Shown here one piece after another: positions 8,931-16,367 of a stretch of 19,208 nucleotides of DNA. The position numbers were made by a program, and so were the translations under genes. Source of the stretch: Thioalkalivibrio nitratireducens (GTDB lineage: Bacteria > Pseudomonadota > Gammaproteobacteria > Ectothiorhodospirales > Ectothiorhodospiraceae). The notes under the pieces are model-generated. The model saw only the letters and a program-made list of their open reading frames with translations, was not told the origin of the DNA and searched no databases. Each line of letters begins with the position of its first letter. Position 1 is the stretch's first letter. The DNA lies in the NCBI GenBank assembly GCA_011390385.1, contig JAABSN010000052.1:1-19208 (forward strand), read 5' to 3'.

Positions 8931-10040
8931 ATGACACCGCGAGTCGCAATCCTGGCCCCACTGAAGGAGTGGGGCGGGCTGGAACGCACGATGCTGATCC
9001 TGTGCCGGGAATTCGTTGCTCGAGGCATCGAGCTGGAGTTCATCCTGACCCGGGGGGGCCAGATCCCCTACCCGGACGAATTTCCGCAGCAGGTTCGGAT
9101 CGTCGACCTGCGCAGCAAACACAAAATTGATGCCGTACCCCGGCTGATCAGGCACCTGCGCAGGAGCCGGCCGGTGGCGCTGTTGACCGCCAAGGACCAT
9201 GCGGCCAAGGTGGCGATTCTCGCGCGAATGATCGGGCGCCTCGACGTTCGGATCGTCGTCAAGGTCAGCTCCCCCTTGAGTCAGATACTTCGCCGCAGTG
9301 GCAAGCGCCGATTTGCGCGGTGGCTCTACCCGCGGGCAGACCGCATCATCGCGATATCGCAGGGAGTGAAAACGGACATGGTTCTCCATCTTGGAGTGCC
9401 TCCTGGGCAGGTCCATGTCGTATACAATCCCGTGGTCACATCCGACATGGACGAGCGCGCGCAGCACCTCACGGGGCACCCGTGGCTGGATGCGGACCCG
9501 GTCCCCGTGATCCTCTCCGCCGGCCGCCTGACTCCAAGCAAGGATTTCCCCGCGCTAATGCGCGCGTTCACCGGAGTCCGTCGGCAACGCGAATGCCGCC
9601 TCGTGATCCTGGGCGAAGGCCCGGAACGCGGCAGGCTGGAAACGCTGGCGGGCGATCTCGGTGTCGCCGGTGACGTGCTGTTGCCGGGCTATCAGCGTGA
9701 CCCCATCCCATGGATGGCGCGCGCCGCGGTGTTCGCCCTCGCCTCCCGGTACGAGGGACTCGGCAATGTTCTGGTGGAGGCCATGGCGGTGGGAACGCCG
9801 GTGGTGTCCACCGACTGTCCGGGCGGTCCGGCCGAGATTCTCGAAAACGGTCGCTACGGCTCACTGGTTCCCCTGGACGACCTGGAGTCGCTGACCGTGG
9901 CCCTGGTTGAAACCCTGGATGACCCCGTCGCTCCGGAAATCCTCCGGCGCGGTGCCGAGCGGTTCCATGACAGTATCATCGCCAGTCAGTACCTGGCCGT
10001 GCTCGGAATACCGAGTGAGAATGAACGTGGCGGACACTGA
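8931..10040 (+). CDS. GT4-family glycosyltransferase, first of a tandem pair
   Basis: The protein has 369 residues with a GT-B fold. The N-terminal acceptor domain (1-185) begins PRVAILAPLKEWGGLERTM, a glycine-rich loop typical of GT4. The C-terminal nucleotide-sugar domain has VILSAGRLTPSKDF (193-206, Lys204), LVILGEGPE, and the E-x7-E donor site YEGLGNVLVE (Glu275, Glu283) followed by GTPVVSTDCPGGPAEIL. It would be a cytoplasmic or membrane-associated enzyme adding a sugar to LPS core or an O-unit; donor and acceptor are unknown. The ATG at 8931 is chosen by alignment; a GGAA lies 9 bases upstream. Its 3' end overlaps the next glycosyltransferase gene by 20 bases, so the two are translationally linked. 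Confidence 0.93.
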   Translation: MTPRVAILAPLKEWGGLERTMLILCREFVARGIELEFILTRGGQIPYPDEFPQQVRIVDLRSKHKIDAVPRLIRHLRRSRPVALLTAKDHAAKVAILARMIGRLDVRIVVKVSSPLSQILRRSGKRRFARWLYPRADRIIAISQGVKTDMVLHLGVPPGQVHVVYNPVVTSDMDERAQHLTGHPWLDADPVPVILSAGRLTPSKDFPALMRAFTGVRRQRECRLVILGEGPERGRLETLAGDLGVAGDVLLPGYQRDPIPWMARAAVFALASRYEGLGNVLVEAMAVGTPVVSTDCPGGPAEILENGRYGSLVPLDDLESLTVALVETLDDPVAPEILRRGAERFHDSIIASQYLAVLGIPSENERGGH

Positions 10041-11139
10041 CCGGATTGCGCTGCTGTTTGCGACCTCCGGTCACAGCGGTGTGGATCGCGTCATCGCCAA
10101 CCTCCTGCCCGAGTTCGGCAAGACCAACCACCGGTTCGACCTGCTGGTGATCGGCAAGCACGGACCGGCCATTCCGAACGATCTGCCGGCAAACATTCGT
10201 GTGGTGCGCCTGCCGGTGCGAACCAAGAAGCTGGTCCTGTTCCCGCTCATTGCCTACCTGCTCACCCATCGTCCGCGTGCCCTGCTGACAGCCAACCATC
10301 AGCTCAATCGGGCGGCCCTGCTGGCCCGCCGTCTCGTGGGTTCCCCATCGCGCGTGACGATTCGAATGGGGATGTCCCTGGTGGCACTGGGCGCAGAGAT
10401 GGGGGAACGCCGCCGAGAGCGACTGTTCGCCTCCATGCGGCGCTGGTATCCGCTGGCCGATGCGGTGATCGCCCCATCGCAGGGTGTGGGCGCTGACCTC
10501 GTGGACATCGCAAACGTGCCACCGCGGCGATTGCATGTCATCCGCAACCCCATCGTCAACCAGATGCTGCGGGAAAAGGCAGGCGCCGCCCCGGAACACC
10601 CCTGGTTTGCTCCCGGCGAACCCCCAGTCATCCTGGGAGTTGGATCTCTGGAGCCGAGGAAGGACTTCGCGACCCTGATTCGTGCGTTTGCCCGGGTGCG
10701 GGAACGGCAAACATGCCGCCTCGTCATTCTCGGCGAAGGGTCTGATCGTAATGCGCTGTGCGCGCTTGTCCGAGATCTCGGCCTGGAGAACTCCGTTTCG
10801 TTGCCGGGGTTTGACAACAACCCGTACCGGTACATGCGCCGCGCAGCAGTCTTCGCACTCACCTCCCGCCGCGAGGGAGCGTCCGCGGTGATCGTGGAGG
10901 CACTTGCATGCGGTACACCCGTGGTCTCCACCGACTGCCCCAGCGGGCCCGCGGAAGTGCTTGGCGGAGTCACCCCGCGTGCACTCGTACCCATCGGTGA
11001 TGCCGAGGCGCTGAGCGACGCATTGCTGGAAATGATGCGCAATCCGCCGCCGACCGAAGTGCTGCAAAACCTGACCCGAGCCCACGCCAGCGAAACCAGC
11101 GCCAGAGACTACCTGCACGCCCTGCTTGCCGATACCTAG
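10021..11139 (+). CDS. GT4-family glycosyltransferase, second of a tandem pair
   Basis: The protein has 372 residues. The start ATG at 10021 lies inside the end of the previous gene. The N-terminal loop is ATSGHSGVDRVIANLLPEF. The donor domain has VILGVGSLEPRKDF (203-216, Lys214), CRLVILGEGSDR, and E-x7-E in REGASAVIVE (Glu285, Glu293), then GTPVVSTDCPSGPAEVL. Several blocks are nearly identical to the upstream enzyme, so the pair most likely arose by tandem duplication and then diverged in the acceptor half. It converges on a sulfotransferase gene with only 5 bases between the stops. Confidence 0.93.
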   Translation: MNVADTDRIALLFATSGHSGVDRVIANLLPEFGKTNHRFDLLVIGKHGPAIPNDLPANIRVVRLPVRTKKLVLFPLIAYLLTHRPRALLTANHQLNRAALLARRLVGSPSRVTIRMGMSLVALGAEMGERRRERLFASMRRWYPLADAVIAPSQGVGADLVDIANVPPRRLHVIRNPIVNQMLREKAGAAPEHPWFAPGEPPVILGVGSLEPRKDFATLIRAFARVRERQTCRLVILGEGSDRNALCALVRDLGLENSVSLPGFDNNPYRYMRRAAVFALTSRREGASAVIVEALACGTPVVSTDCPSGPAEVLGGVTPRALVPIGDAEALSDALLEMMRNPPPTEVLQNLTRAHASETSARDYLHALLADT

Positions 11140-11144
11140 AGCTG

Positions 11145-11951
11145 CTAGGCAGCCGGCTTTCCCAGACATGCGGATTGCATTCCTGTACGGCTATTGAACA
11201 CGCCTTGCGGGCCGGCTTCGTCGGGAGAGAACCGGTATCCGAACAACTCGATCTCCCGCGCGCACACCCGGTCGATCAGCCGCCGATCCTCTGCACCGAG
11301 TACCTCGGTATAATGCTGTCGGTCCTTGCGAAAGCCGGATTTGGCGCGCGTGGCCGGCATAACGATGGGCTCCGGCAGACACAGTGCCTGGGAGATATCG
11401 CGGAGACCAGCGCCAAGATCCTCATAAAAGATGATCTTGTCCACAGCGACCCGATCACCGACGGCATAGTGACTCCAATTACTGAGCCACTCGGGTTTGG
11501 ACCGTTCGAGCCAGCGCAGATACTCGCCGATACCCGGGATTGAACGTCCTTTTTTTTCGATCCGGTATTTCTGCCACCACCAACGGGACAGAGCGCGATC
11601 CCAAGGATTTCGTTCGATGGAAAAGGACAGGTATGAACGCCAGGTCGATTCGCCAACGAAGCTGTGCACATCCTCGACGGTCGCGTGCGGCGTAAACAGT
11701 GCGGCCTTGTGCCCGTACTTGATCCGGCGCCGGAATTCCCGCCACGTCCGGTAACGCCAGATTGGTTTTTCCCAGTTGACTGGAGGCTGACCACCCACCT
11801 CCTGACGCAGGGACTCTTCCCCGAGGCCGTCACCCAAAGGCGTGATCACATCGCCCGAGTCGCAGAACCGGGACAGTGCAATCTCCAGACTGCTCCCTGC
11901 AGTCTTCCGTGTCTTGATGAAAACAAACCGCCTGCTGTGGGAGACAATCAT
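11145..11951 (-). CDS. Sulfotransferase-family protein A (carries an A8 tract)
   Basis: The protein has 268 residues. The start ATG at 11951 follows GAGGG at an 11-base spacing; the open frame further upstream is unrelated in character. The PAPS 5'-phosphosulfate loop is FVFIKTRKTAGSSLEIAL (9-26, Lys13), and the 3'-phosphate binding block is SIERNPWDRALS (111-122, Arg114, Ser122), the pattern of the Sulfotransfer_2-like group. A conserved KYGHKAALFTPHATVEDV segment follows the loop. It presumably sulfates a surface glycan; the acceptor is unknown. Codons 132-134 contain eight consecutive A bases (11550-11557 on the plus strand as T), unusual in this GC-rich DNA. It is divergent from sulfotransferase B. 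Confidence 0.85.
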   Translation of the reverse strand: MIVSHSRRFVFIKTRKTAGSSLEIALSRFCDSGDVITPLGDGLGEESLRQEVGGQPPVNWEKPIWRYRTWREFRRRIKYGHKAALFTPHATVEDVHSFVGESTWRSYLSFSIERNPWDRALSRWWWQKYRIEKKGRSIPGIGEYLRWLERSKPEWLSNWSHYAVGDRVAVDKIIFYEDLGAGLRDISQALCLPEPIVMPATRAKSGFRKDRQHYTEVLGAEDRRLIDRVCAREIELFGYRFSPDEAGPQGVFNSRTGMQSACLGKPAA

Positions 11952-12090
11952 CGTAATGTAGACCCTCACGGCGCCAGCCGCTGTGGATGGTACACTCCCC
12001 TGGCGCCCCGATCGACGGCGACGCAGGGAGCTCGGGTCCGCGAAGCTCCACGATGGCTTACTTCGGTAGTGGTGACAAGTTTGCAGGCCT

Positions 12091-12960
12091 ATGGCACACA
12101 GTGATCCCGTCATCATCATTGGTATGCACCGCTCCGGCACAAGCATGCTGACGCGGCTGCTTGGTACAACCGGGGTGTTCATCGGTCGCAGGCTGACCCG
12201 GAACGCCGAATCGACCTTCATGAATCGCCTCAATCACTGGGTATTCGATCAAGCAAGCGCGACCTGGGATCAACCCAACGGCGTGGATGATCTGCTCGCG
12301 CATGACGAGGTGCGCCCGTACGTCTCGCAATACCTGGCCGGGGTCACACGCGGCCCGGCCAGCGGCCGGTATCTCGGACTTGCACGCTGGCTGAAGTACC
12401 GCTCGCTGCACGCCCTCACCGAGCCATGGGGCTGGAAAGACCCACGCTCCACATACACGTTACCGCTGTGGCTTGAAGTCTTCCCGGGGGCACGCGTCCT
12501 GCATATCAAGAGGCACGGCGTCGATGTCGCGCAAAGCCTGCGCGCTCGCCACCGCATCGCCTCCGCGAACGCCATCGCTCGCTACCGGCGTAGGCAGAGG
12601 CTGTACGACAACTACCCCATGGCACCCAAGCGCGGAGGCTTCGGCCATGCCCCTGCGATGGCCGAGCTGGAGGCCGGCCTGCGGCTCTGGCGGGCGTATA
12701 CCGAGCGCGCGTCTTTGCATGTGGCGAACCTTGGCGACCGGGCACTGGAGTTGCGCTACGAGGATTTGTTGAACGAGCCTGATCACTTGCTCACGCGCGT
12801 TTTCGAATTCAGCGGCCTCGCGCTCGACGAGAAACTGCTGCGCTCCGCCATCGAGAGAATCCGCCCCGGCCGGCGGTTCGCCTTTGTGGGCGACCCCGAA
12901 CTGGCTGTCTTCGCGAGAACGCACCACGACACCCTGGCCGCCCTCGGCTACTCGGCCTGA
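12091..12960 (+). CDS. Sulfotransferase-family protein B
   Basis: The protein has 289 residues. The 5'-phosphosulfate loop is VIIIGMHRSGTSMLTRLL (7-24), the Sulfotransfer_3-like form. Then come WGWKDPRST (113-121), the 3'-phosphate block HIKRHGVDVAQSL (138-150, Arg141, Ser149) and LRYEDLLNEP (221-230), all in the usual family order. The C-terminus, with RIRPGRRFAFVGDPEL and LGYSA, is also typical. The acceptor is unknown. The ATG at 12091 has only a weak AGG upstream. It is followed after 32 bases by a truncated glycosyltransferase start, which suggests it once led an operon with that gene. Confidence 0.87.
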   Translation: MAHSDPVIIIGMHRSGTSMLTRLLGTTGVFIGRRLTRNAESTFMNRLNHWVFDQASATWDQPNGVDDLLAHDEVRPYVSQYLAGVTRGPASGRYLGLARWLKYRSLHALTEPWGWKDPRSTYTLPLWLEVFPGARVLHIKRHGVDVAQSLRARHRIASANAIARYRRRQRLYDNYPMAPKRGGFGHAPAMAELEAGLRLWRAYTERASLHVANLGDRALELRYEDLLNEPDHLLTRVFEFSGLALDEKLLRSAIERIRPGRRFAFVGDPELAVFARTHHDTLAALGYSA

Positions 12961-12992
12961 ACGGCACGGCAGAATGCACACCCGCAGCGGGC

Positions 12993-13112
12993 TTGAAGAG
13001 TCCGGGATCAACGCCGCGTCCCTGGCTGACCGTGCTCGCATCCTGCACCGGCGATAGCGGCGTAGAGAACACGGTAACCAATCTGCTGCGCGGCTTCGTT
13101 GCCTACCGGAGG
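12993..13112 (+). pseudogene. Remnant of a GT4 glycosyltransferase (N-terminal about 40 codons only)
   Basis: The frame from TTG 12993 encodes RPWLTVLASCTGDSGVENTV (residues 9-28) and then TNLLRGFVAYRR. This matches the N-terminal strand, glycine loop and first helix of GT4 enzymes, compare ATSGHSGVDRVIANLLPEF in the intact gene at 10021. The likeness stops at about 13112, some 25 bases before the stop of the oppositely oriented kinase gene, and nothing like the rest of a glycosyltransferase follows. It is read as a gene truncated by rearrangement. The assignment rests on about 30 residues. Confidence 0.6.
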
Positions 13113-13136
13113 GCACCGCCTCTGGAACCGTGCGCC

Positions 13137-13802
13137 CTACAGGGATTGATCGGGGATCCAATCCGCATAGTCCAGAAGCAATGGGTTGGTCAAAAACAGT
13201 CGCTCATAGTCTTGTGCCATTCCTCGGCGCCGGTTCCACCTCAACAAGGGCCGACCAACCGTATCGAGATCAATGAAATAGGGTACGTCGTTGCTGACGA
13301 GTATGTTCTTCGCCTTCAGATCCCCATGCACATAGCCGTGCGCGTGAAGACGCTGCACCGCCTGCAGCACGCGGTCTGCGACAGTCCTTTTCCGCTCGAC
13401 CGACATCTGCGCGGATTCAAGAAACATGTCGATCGTCTGCGCCTGCAGATACTCCGTCACCAGATAGGCACCCGGTTGCAGATGCCCCCACGGACCCACG
13501 GTTGCGATGCCGACGACCAAAGGAGTCGCGATACCGATTTGCCGTGCTACGGCCGCGTTCTTCCAGGCCCTCCCCGCGGGGCTTACTCCGAGCACGAGCC
13601 GTAGCCGGGTCGACGGCTTCGGCACGTTATAGCGCTTGATCACAAACCAGCATCCGCCGATACTCACGCGCCCGACCGTCGACCGCCGATGAGTCTGGTA
13701 AGTCTCCAGAGCGTTCGCCGGAAACCGCTCCAGGGCCTCGATCACAGCGGTTCGTGTTTGCTCGGGGACGGTATCCGCCCACTTCAAGTCGATGCGTTTC
13801 AC
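13137..13802 (-). CDS. WaaP/Kdo-kinase-like LPS kinase
   Basis: The protein has 221 residues with a small eukaryotic-like kinase fold. Visible are ATP-anchoring Lys56 in WFVIKRYN, the hinge LVTEYLQA (114-121), the catalytic loop YVHGDLKAKNILV (157-169; Asp161, Lys163, Asn166) and the metal-binding IDLD (Asp178) in place of DFG. This fits the lipopolysaccharide kinase group (WaaP, KdkA, InaA-like) that phosphorylates heptose or Kdo of the LPS core. The start is GTG 13802, because AAGGAG (13808-13813) lies 5 bases before it; an upstream GTG at 13808 overlaps that site. It is divergent from sulfotransferase C and opposite to its other neighbours, and may have been inserted. Confidence 0.82.
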   Translation of the reverse strand: MKRIDLKWADTVPEQTRTAVIEALERFPANALETYQTHRRSTVGRVSIGGCWFVIKRYNVPKPSTRLRLVLGVSPAGRAWKNAAVARQIGIATPLVVGIATVGPWGHLQPGAYLVTEYLQAQTIDMFLESAQMSVERKRTVADRVLQAVQRLHAHGYVHGDLKAKNILVSNDVPYFIDLDTVGRPLLRWNRRRGMAQDYERLFLTNPLLLDYADWIPDQSL

Positions 13803-13807
13803 ACGCA

Positions 13808-13813
13808 CTCCTT
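13808..13813 (-). promoter_or_regulatory. Ribosome binding site AAGGAG of the kinase gene
   Basis: AAGGAG on the minus strand is 5 bases before GTG 13802. It physically overlaps the earlier in-frame GTG at 13808, so the shorter start is preferred. Confidence 0.6.
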
Positions 13814-13884
13814 GTACCGGAATGGAAATGCAGCAGACCGACGGGTGGATCCGCTCGATACATCGTTCTGTCCAATCTCATCCC

Positions 13885-14940
13885 ATGTCTACCAGTGAGT
13901 CCCGATCCATGCAGCAGCAACAGAGCCCGCCACGGGTCATCGTTCACATCGGTCTGCACAAGACCGGCAGCCGTTTCCTCAAAAGGATGGTATTCGCGCA
14001 GCTCGATCGTGAATCGTTCAATTATAATCCACGCCATCTATGGAGAACGGTACGCACGGCCTTCCGCAACCCGGATGATCCATTGCTTGCAGAGCAGGCG
14101 CGCGAAGTGGTGCTCGAGTGGCGTGCCTCAGGAGATCAACGGGACCTGCTGCTTTCGGAGCCGCATATCTCCGGGGATATGTACGGCAGTCATCACGATT
14201 TTCGGCAAAACCTGACGCTTCTTCGGGAGCTGTTCCCGGAGGTTACTGTCATCTTCTTTGTCCGTAACCAGGCGGACTGGCTGCAGTCGGCCTACCGTCA
14301 GCAACTGGTGAAAGACCCCGGCCGGCCCATCGAGGTCTTTCTGAACTGGTACGACGGCGATTTCCGTCCTCGCGTCGGGCGCCGGGCACACGCGGTCAGG
14401 AACGTCGAAGCCCTTGGCTTGCGCTTTCTGGAGATCTACCGGGCGTATGCGCAAGCGTACGGCAGTCGCAACGTCTACCTCTTCCGGCAGGAGGACCTGA
14501 GGGAACATCCGGCGGCAGTGAAACATCGACTGGCGGAGGCGCTGGGGCTGCCGGCCCTGCCTGCCCCCCCGCATGAGCGCCGGCAGAATCGCAGCTACTC
14601 GGCACTCGCCATCAGCGTGTTCTACCCTGGCGTTCATCGGTGTTTTTCCCGACCGCAACAGGGTGACGCTGGCCGCACTCCCGACCGGATCCGTCGCCTC
14701 GTCGGTCCCTTCCGTCGGTTGCGTCGAGCGCTGATTCAGCATGGCTTTGACAAGCTGATCTACAAGGACTGGGATCTGCTCCAGCGACACGGCATGCGCG
14801 CCCGAATCGATACGCATTACCGTGAAGAGAATGCTGAACTCGCTCGGATCGCGCAAGCCATCCTTGATGAAGGACCGGCGGCCGTCGATGGCATGGCGCC
14901 AACACAAAGCAGTGCGACCTCGGGAACCCAGCAGCGATGA
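13885..14940 (+). CDS. Sulfotransferase-family protein C
   Basis: The protein has 351 residues from ATG 13885; ATG 13909 and 13792 are alternatives and no start has a good Shine-Dalgarno. The 5'-phosphosulfate loop is VIVHIGLHKTGSRFLKRMVF (18-37). DLLLSEPHISGDMYG (87-101) and the 3'-phosphate block TVIFFVRNQADWLQSAY (121-137, Arg127, Ser135) follow, then VYLFRQEDLREHP, in the order of bacterial sulfotransferases. The C-terminal third (from about 230) is basic and helical, longer than in the other three genes, and not recognised. The acceptor is unknown. It lies alone on its strand between the divergent kinase and sulfotransferase D. Confidence 0.78.
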   Translation: MSTSESRSMQQQQSPPRVIVHIGLHKTGSRFLKRMVFAQLDRESFNYNPRHLWRTVRTAFRNPDDPLLAEQAREVVLEWRASGDQRDLLLSEPHISGDMYGSHHDFRQNLTLLRELFPEVTVIFFVRNQADWLQSAYRQQLVKDPGRPIEVFLNWYDGDFRPRVGRRAHAVRNVEALGLRFLEIYRAYAQAYGSRNVYLFRQEDLREHPAAVKHRLAEALGLPALPAPPHERRQNRSYSALAISVFYPGVHRCFSRPQQGDAGRTPDRIRRLVGPFRRLRRALIQHGFDKLIYKDWDLLQRHGMRARIDTHYREENAELARIAQAILDEGPAAVDGMAPTQSSATSGTQQR

Positions 14941-15089
14941 AACCATCTCGACCCCCTACCGGCATTCCGCAACCACTGGTCATGAACAACGGTCTCGAAG
15001 CACACCTGCGGTAGCGCTGCCGTTTCGCGGCGTAGAATAAACGCGGCTGTGGCTGCGTTGCCTCGAAACGAACCCGCGATTATCTCGAC

Positions 15090-15770
15090 ATGCTCATTTC
15101 CTACAGCAGAAATTTCCTGTTCGTACACATCGCCAAAACCGGGGGCACCAGCATCCGGGCCGCCTTGCGCCGCTATCGTTGGGGCGGTTGGTACGGCGTG
15201 CCACTCTGGCTGGCGAGCCAGGCAAACCAGATGACCCGCCCCAGGCACAAGCTGGGCCTCAAATTCCCCCGTCACGCGAAGGCGATCGCAGCGAAGGAGA
15301 TGCTGCCCGAAATCGTCTACAGAGACCTTTTCAAGTTCGTGATGGTGCGTAACCCCTGGGACCTGCAGGTCAGTTCCTATCACCATATCCAGCGCGAAAG
15401 ACCGACGGTGCTGCAGGGGGTCAACGGCTTCGGGGATTTTTTGCGTCTGAAATTCGATCCCGACCGCCCCTACGACTACATGCTGGACACCTCGGCCGAA
15501 TTGCAGCACGAATACGTGGTGGATCTGCAGGGCCGTGTGATCGTCGACTTCATCGGTCGCTACGAACGTCTGGAAGAAGACTTCGTGACCATCTGCCGGC
15601 ATATCGGCATTCCGGCCCCGACCCTACCCCACCTGCGCAAGGCTCGGGAACGCGACGACTACCGCCGTTACTACACTGACGAACTCGCCGAACTGGTGGC
15701 CCGCCATTACCACCGTGACCTCGAAACCCTGGATTATCGCTTCGACCCAGTCGGCCCGTCGTCCGACTGA
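15090..15770 (+). CDS. Sulfotransferase-family protein D (Sulfotransfer_2 type)
   Basis: The protein has 226 residues, a compact form. The 5'-phosphosulfate loop is FLFVHIAKTGGTSIRAALR (9-27, Lys16). FPRHAKA (59-65) with its conserved His, the 3'-phosphate block FVMVRNPWDLQVSSYHH (83-99, Arg87), GRYERLEEDF (156-165) and the closing YYTDELAELVARHYHRDLE (194-212) all follow the usual plan of the chondroitin/heparan-type Sulfotransfer_2 group. The acceptor is unknown. No Shine-Dalgarno is visible. A TAGAAT hexamer at 15033-15038 might be a -10 box but lacks a partner. It converges on the hydrogenase operon. Confidence 0.88.
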   Translation: MLISYSRNFLFVHIAKTGGTSIRAALRRYRWGGWYGVPLWLASQANQMTRPRHKLGLKFPRHAKAIAAKEMLPEIVYRDLFKFVMVRNPWDLQVSSYHHIQRERPTVLQGVNGFGDFLRLKFDPDRPYDYMLDTSAELQHEYVVDLQGRVIVDFIGRYERLEEDFVTICRHIGIPAPTLPHLRKARERDDYRRYYTDELAELVARHYHRDLETLDYRFDPVGPSSD

Positions 15771-15875
15771 CTCCGATGTAGTACCGCCCTGCGCGACCCG
15801 GATGGAAATCGACCCGATCGTGCCGGGGTCCGATCACCCACGACGCTGAACCAGATGCCTTGATGCACGGGTTGT

Positions 15876-16367
15876 TCAGGAGGTTTTTTCGGTTCCACAG
15901 GCAGCAGGCGCCTGCATCATCCGGCGAACGCGTGCGCTCAGTGCGGAAAAGGCCTCGCGCTGCCCGTCTCGCCCGGCGATATCGGCCCCCATCTGGATGC
16001 CGATGACGAACAGGTATCTCGGCAGCCCCCCAAGTGCCCGCGCCAGCGCCAGGGTCTCGGCCAACCCCAGATGGTGACTGGATGGCGCACCGGCCCTGAT
16101 AATGACGTCGTCCGGCGCAAGTTCCCGGACGCTGCCCGGCGGCAATCCTGCATCCATCGCGTCAATCAGGATCACCCGGACATCCGGCCGCAGGTACTCG
16201 ATCAGCGCGGGACCCGGGCGGTCCAGCGTCAGCAGCTCCGCATCCCGGTCGAAGCCAGCGTTTCGCAGCCAGTCGATCGCCAGCCAGCCGAGATCGTCGC
16301 CGGCGACCGGCGATCCGATGCCGATGATACGCCATGTCGTGGGCGCGCCACCGTTCCCTTCTCTCAC
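15876..16367 (-). CDS. [NiFe]-hydrogenase maturation endopeptidase (HyaD/HybD/HycI family)
   Basis: The protein has 163 residues. The start GTG at 16367 overlaps the large-subunit stop as GTGA, so translation is coupled; the open frame further upstream lies inside the large-subunit gene. Family marks are IIGIGSPVAGDDLGWLA (14-30), VILIDAMDAG (65-74) and SSHHLGL (96-102). Asp25, Asp69 and His99 sit where HybD has its nickel-sensing acidic and His ligands. The enzyme removes the short C-terminal extension of the large subunit after nickel insertion. Its substrate is very probably the adjacent subunit, which has a 9-residue tail after the last metal-ligand motif. It is the last gene of the operon; no terminator is seen in the 105-base gap beyond. 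Confidence 0.9.
   Translation of the reverse strand: MREGNGGAPTTWRIIGIGSPVAGDDLGWLAIDWLRNAGFDRDAELLTLDRPGPALIEYLRPDVRVILIDAMDAGLPPGSVRELAPDDVIIRAGAPSSHHLGLAETLALARALGGLPRYLFVIGIQMGADIAGRDGQREAFSALSARVRRMMQAPAACGTEKTS

Noticed and set aside
9976..11169. 397-codon open frame on the minus strand
   Set aside because: It lies opposite the second GT4 enzyme, with His/Gln/Arg-rich shadow composition and no motif.
11959..11996. Possible promoter TAGACC ... TACACT between divergent sulfotransferases A and B
   Set aside because: The spacing of 26 bases is too long for a sigma-70 promoter and both boxes are weak.
15033..15038. TAGAAT as a -10 box for sulfotransferase D
   Set aside because: No -35 element at 16-18 bases; kept only as a remark in the gene entry.
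15811..15840. Inverted GATCG/CGATC repeat downstream of sulfotransferase D as a terminator
   Set aside because: Only a 5-bp stem with a 10-base loop and no T-run, so too weak to call.
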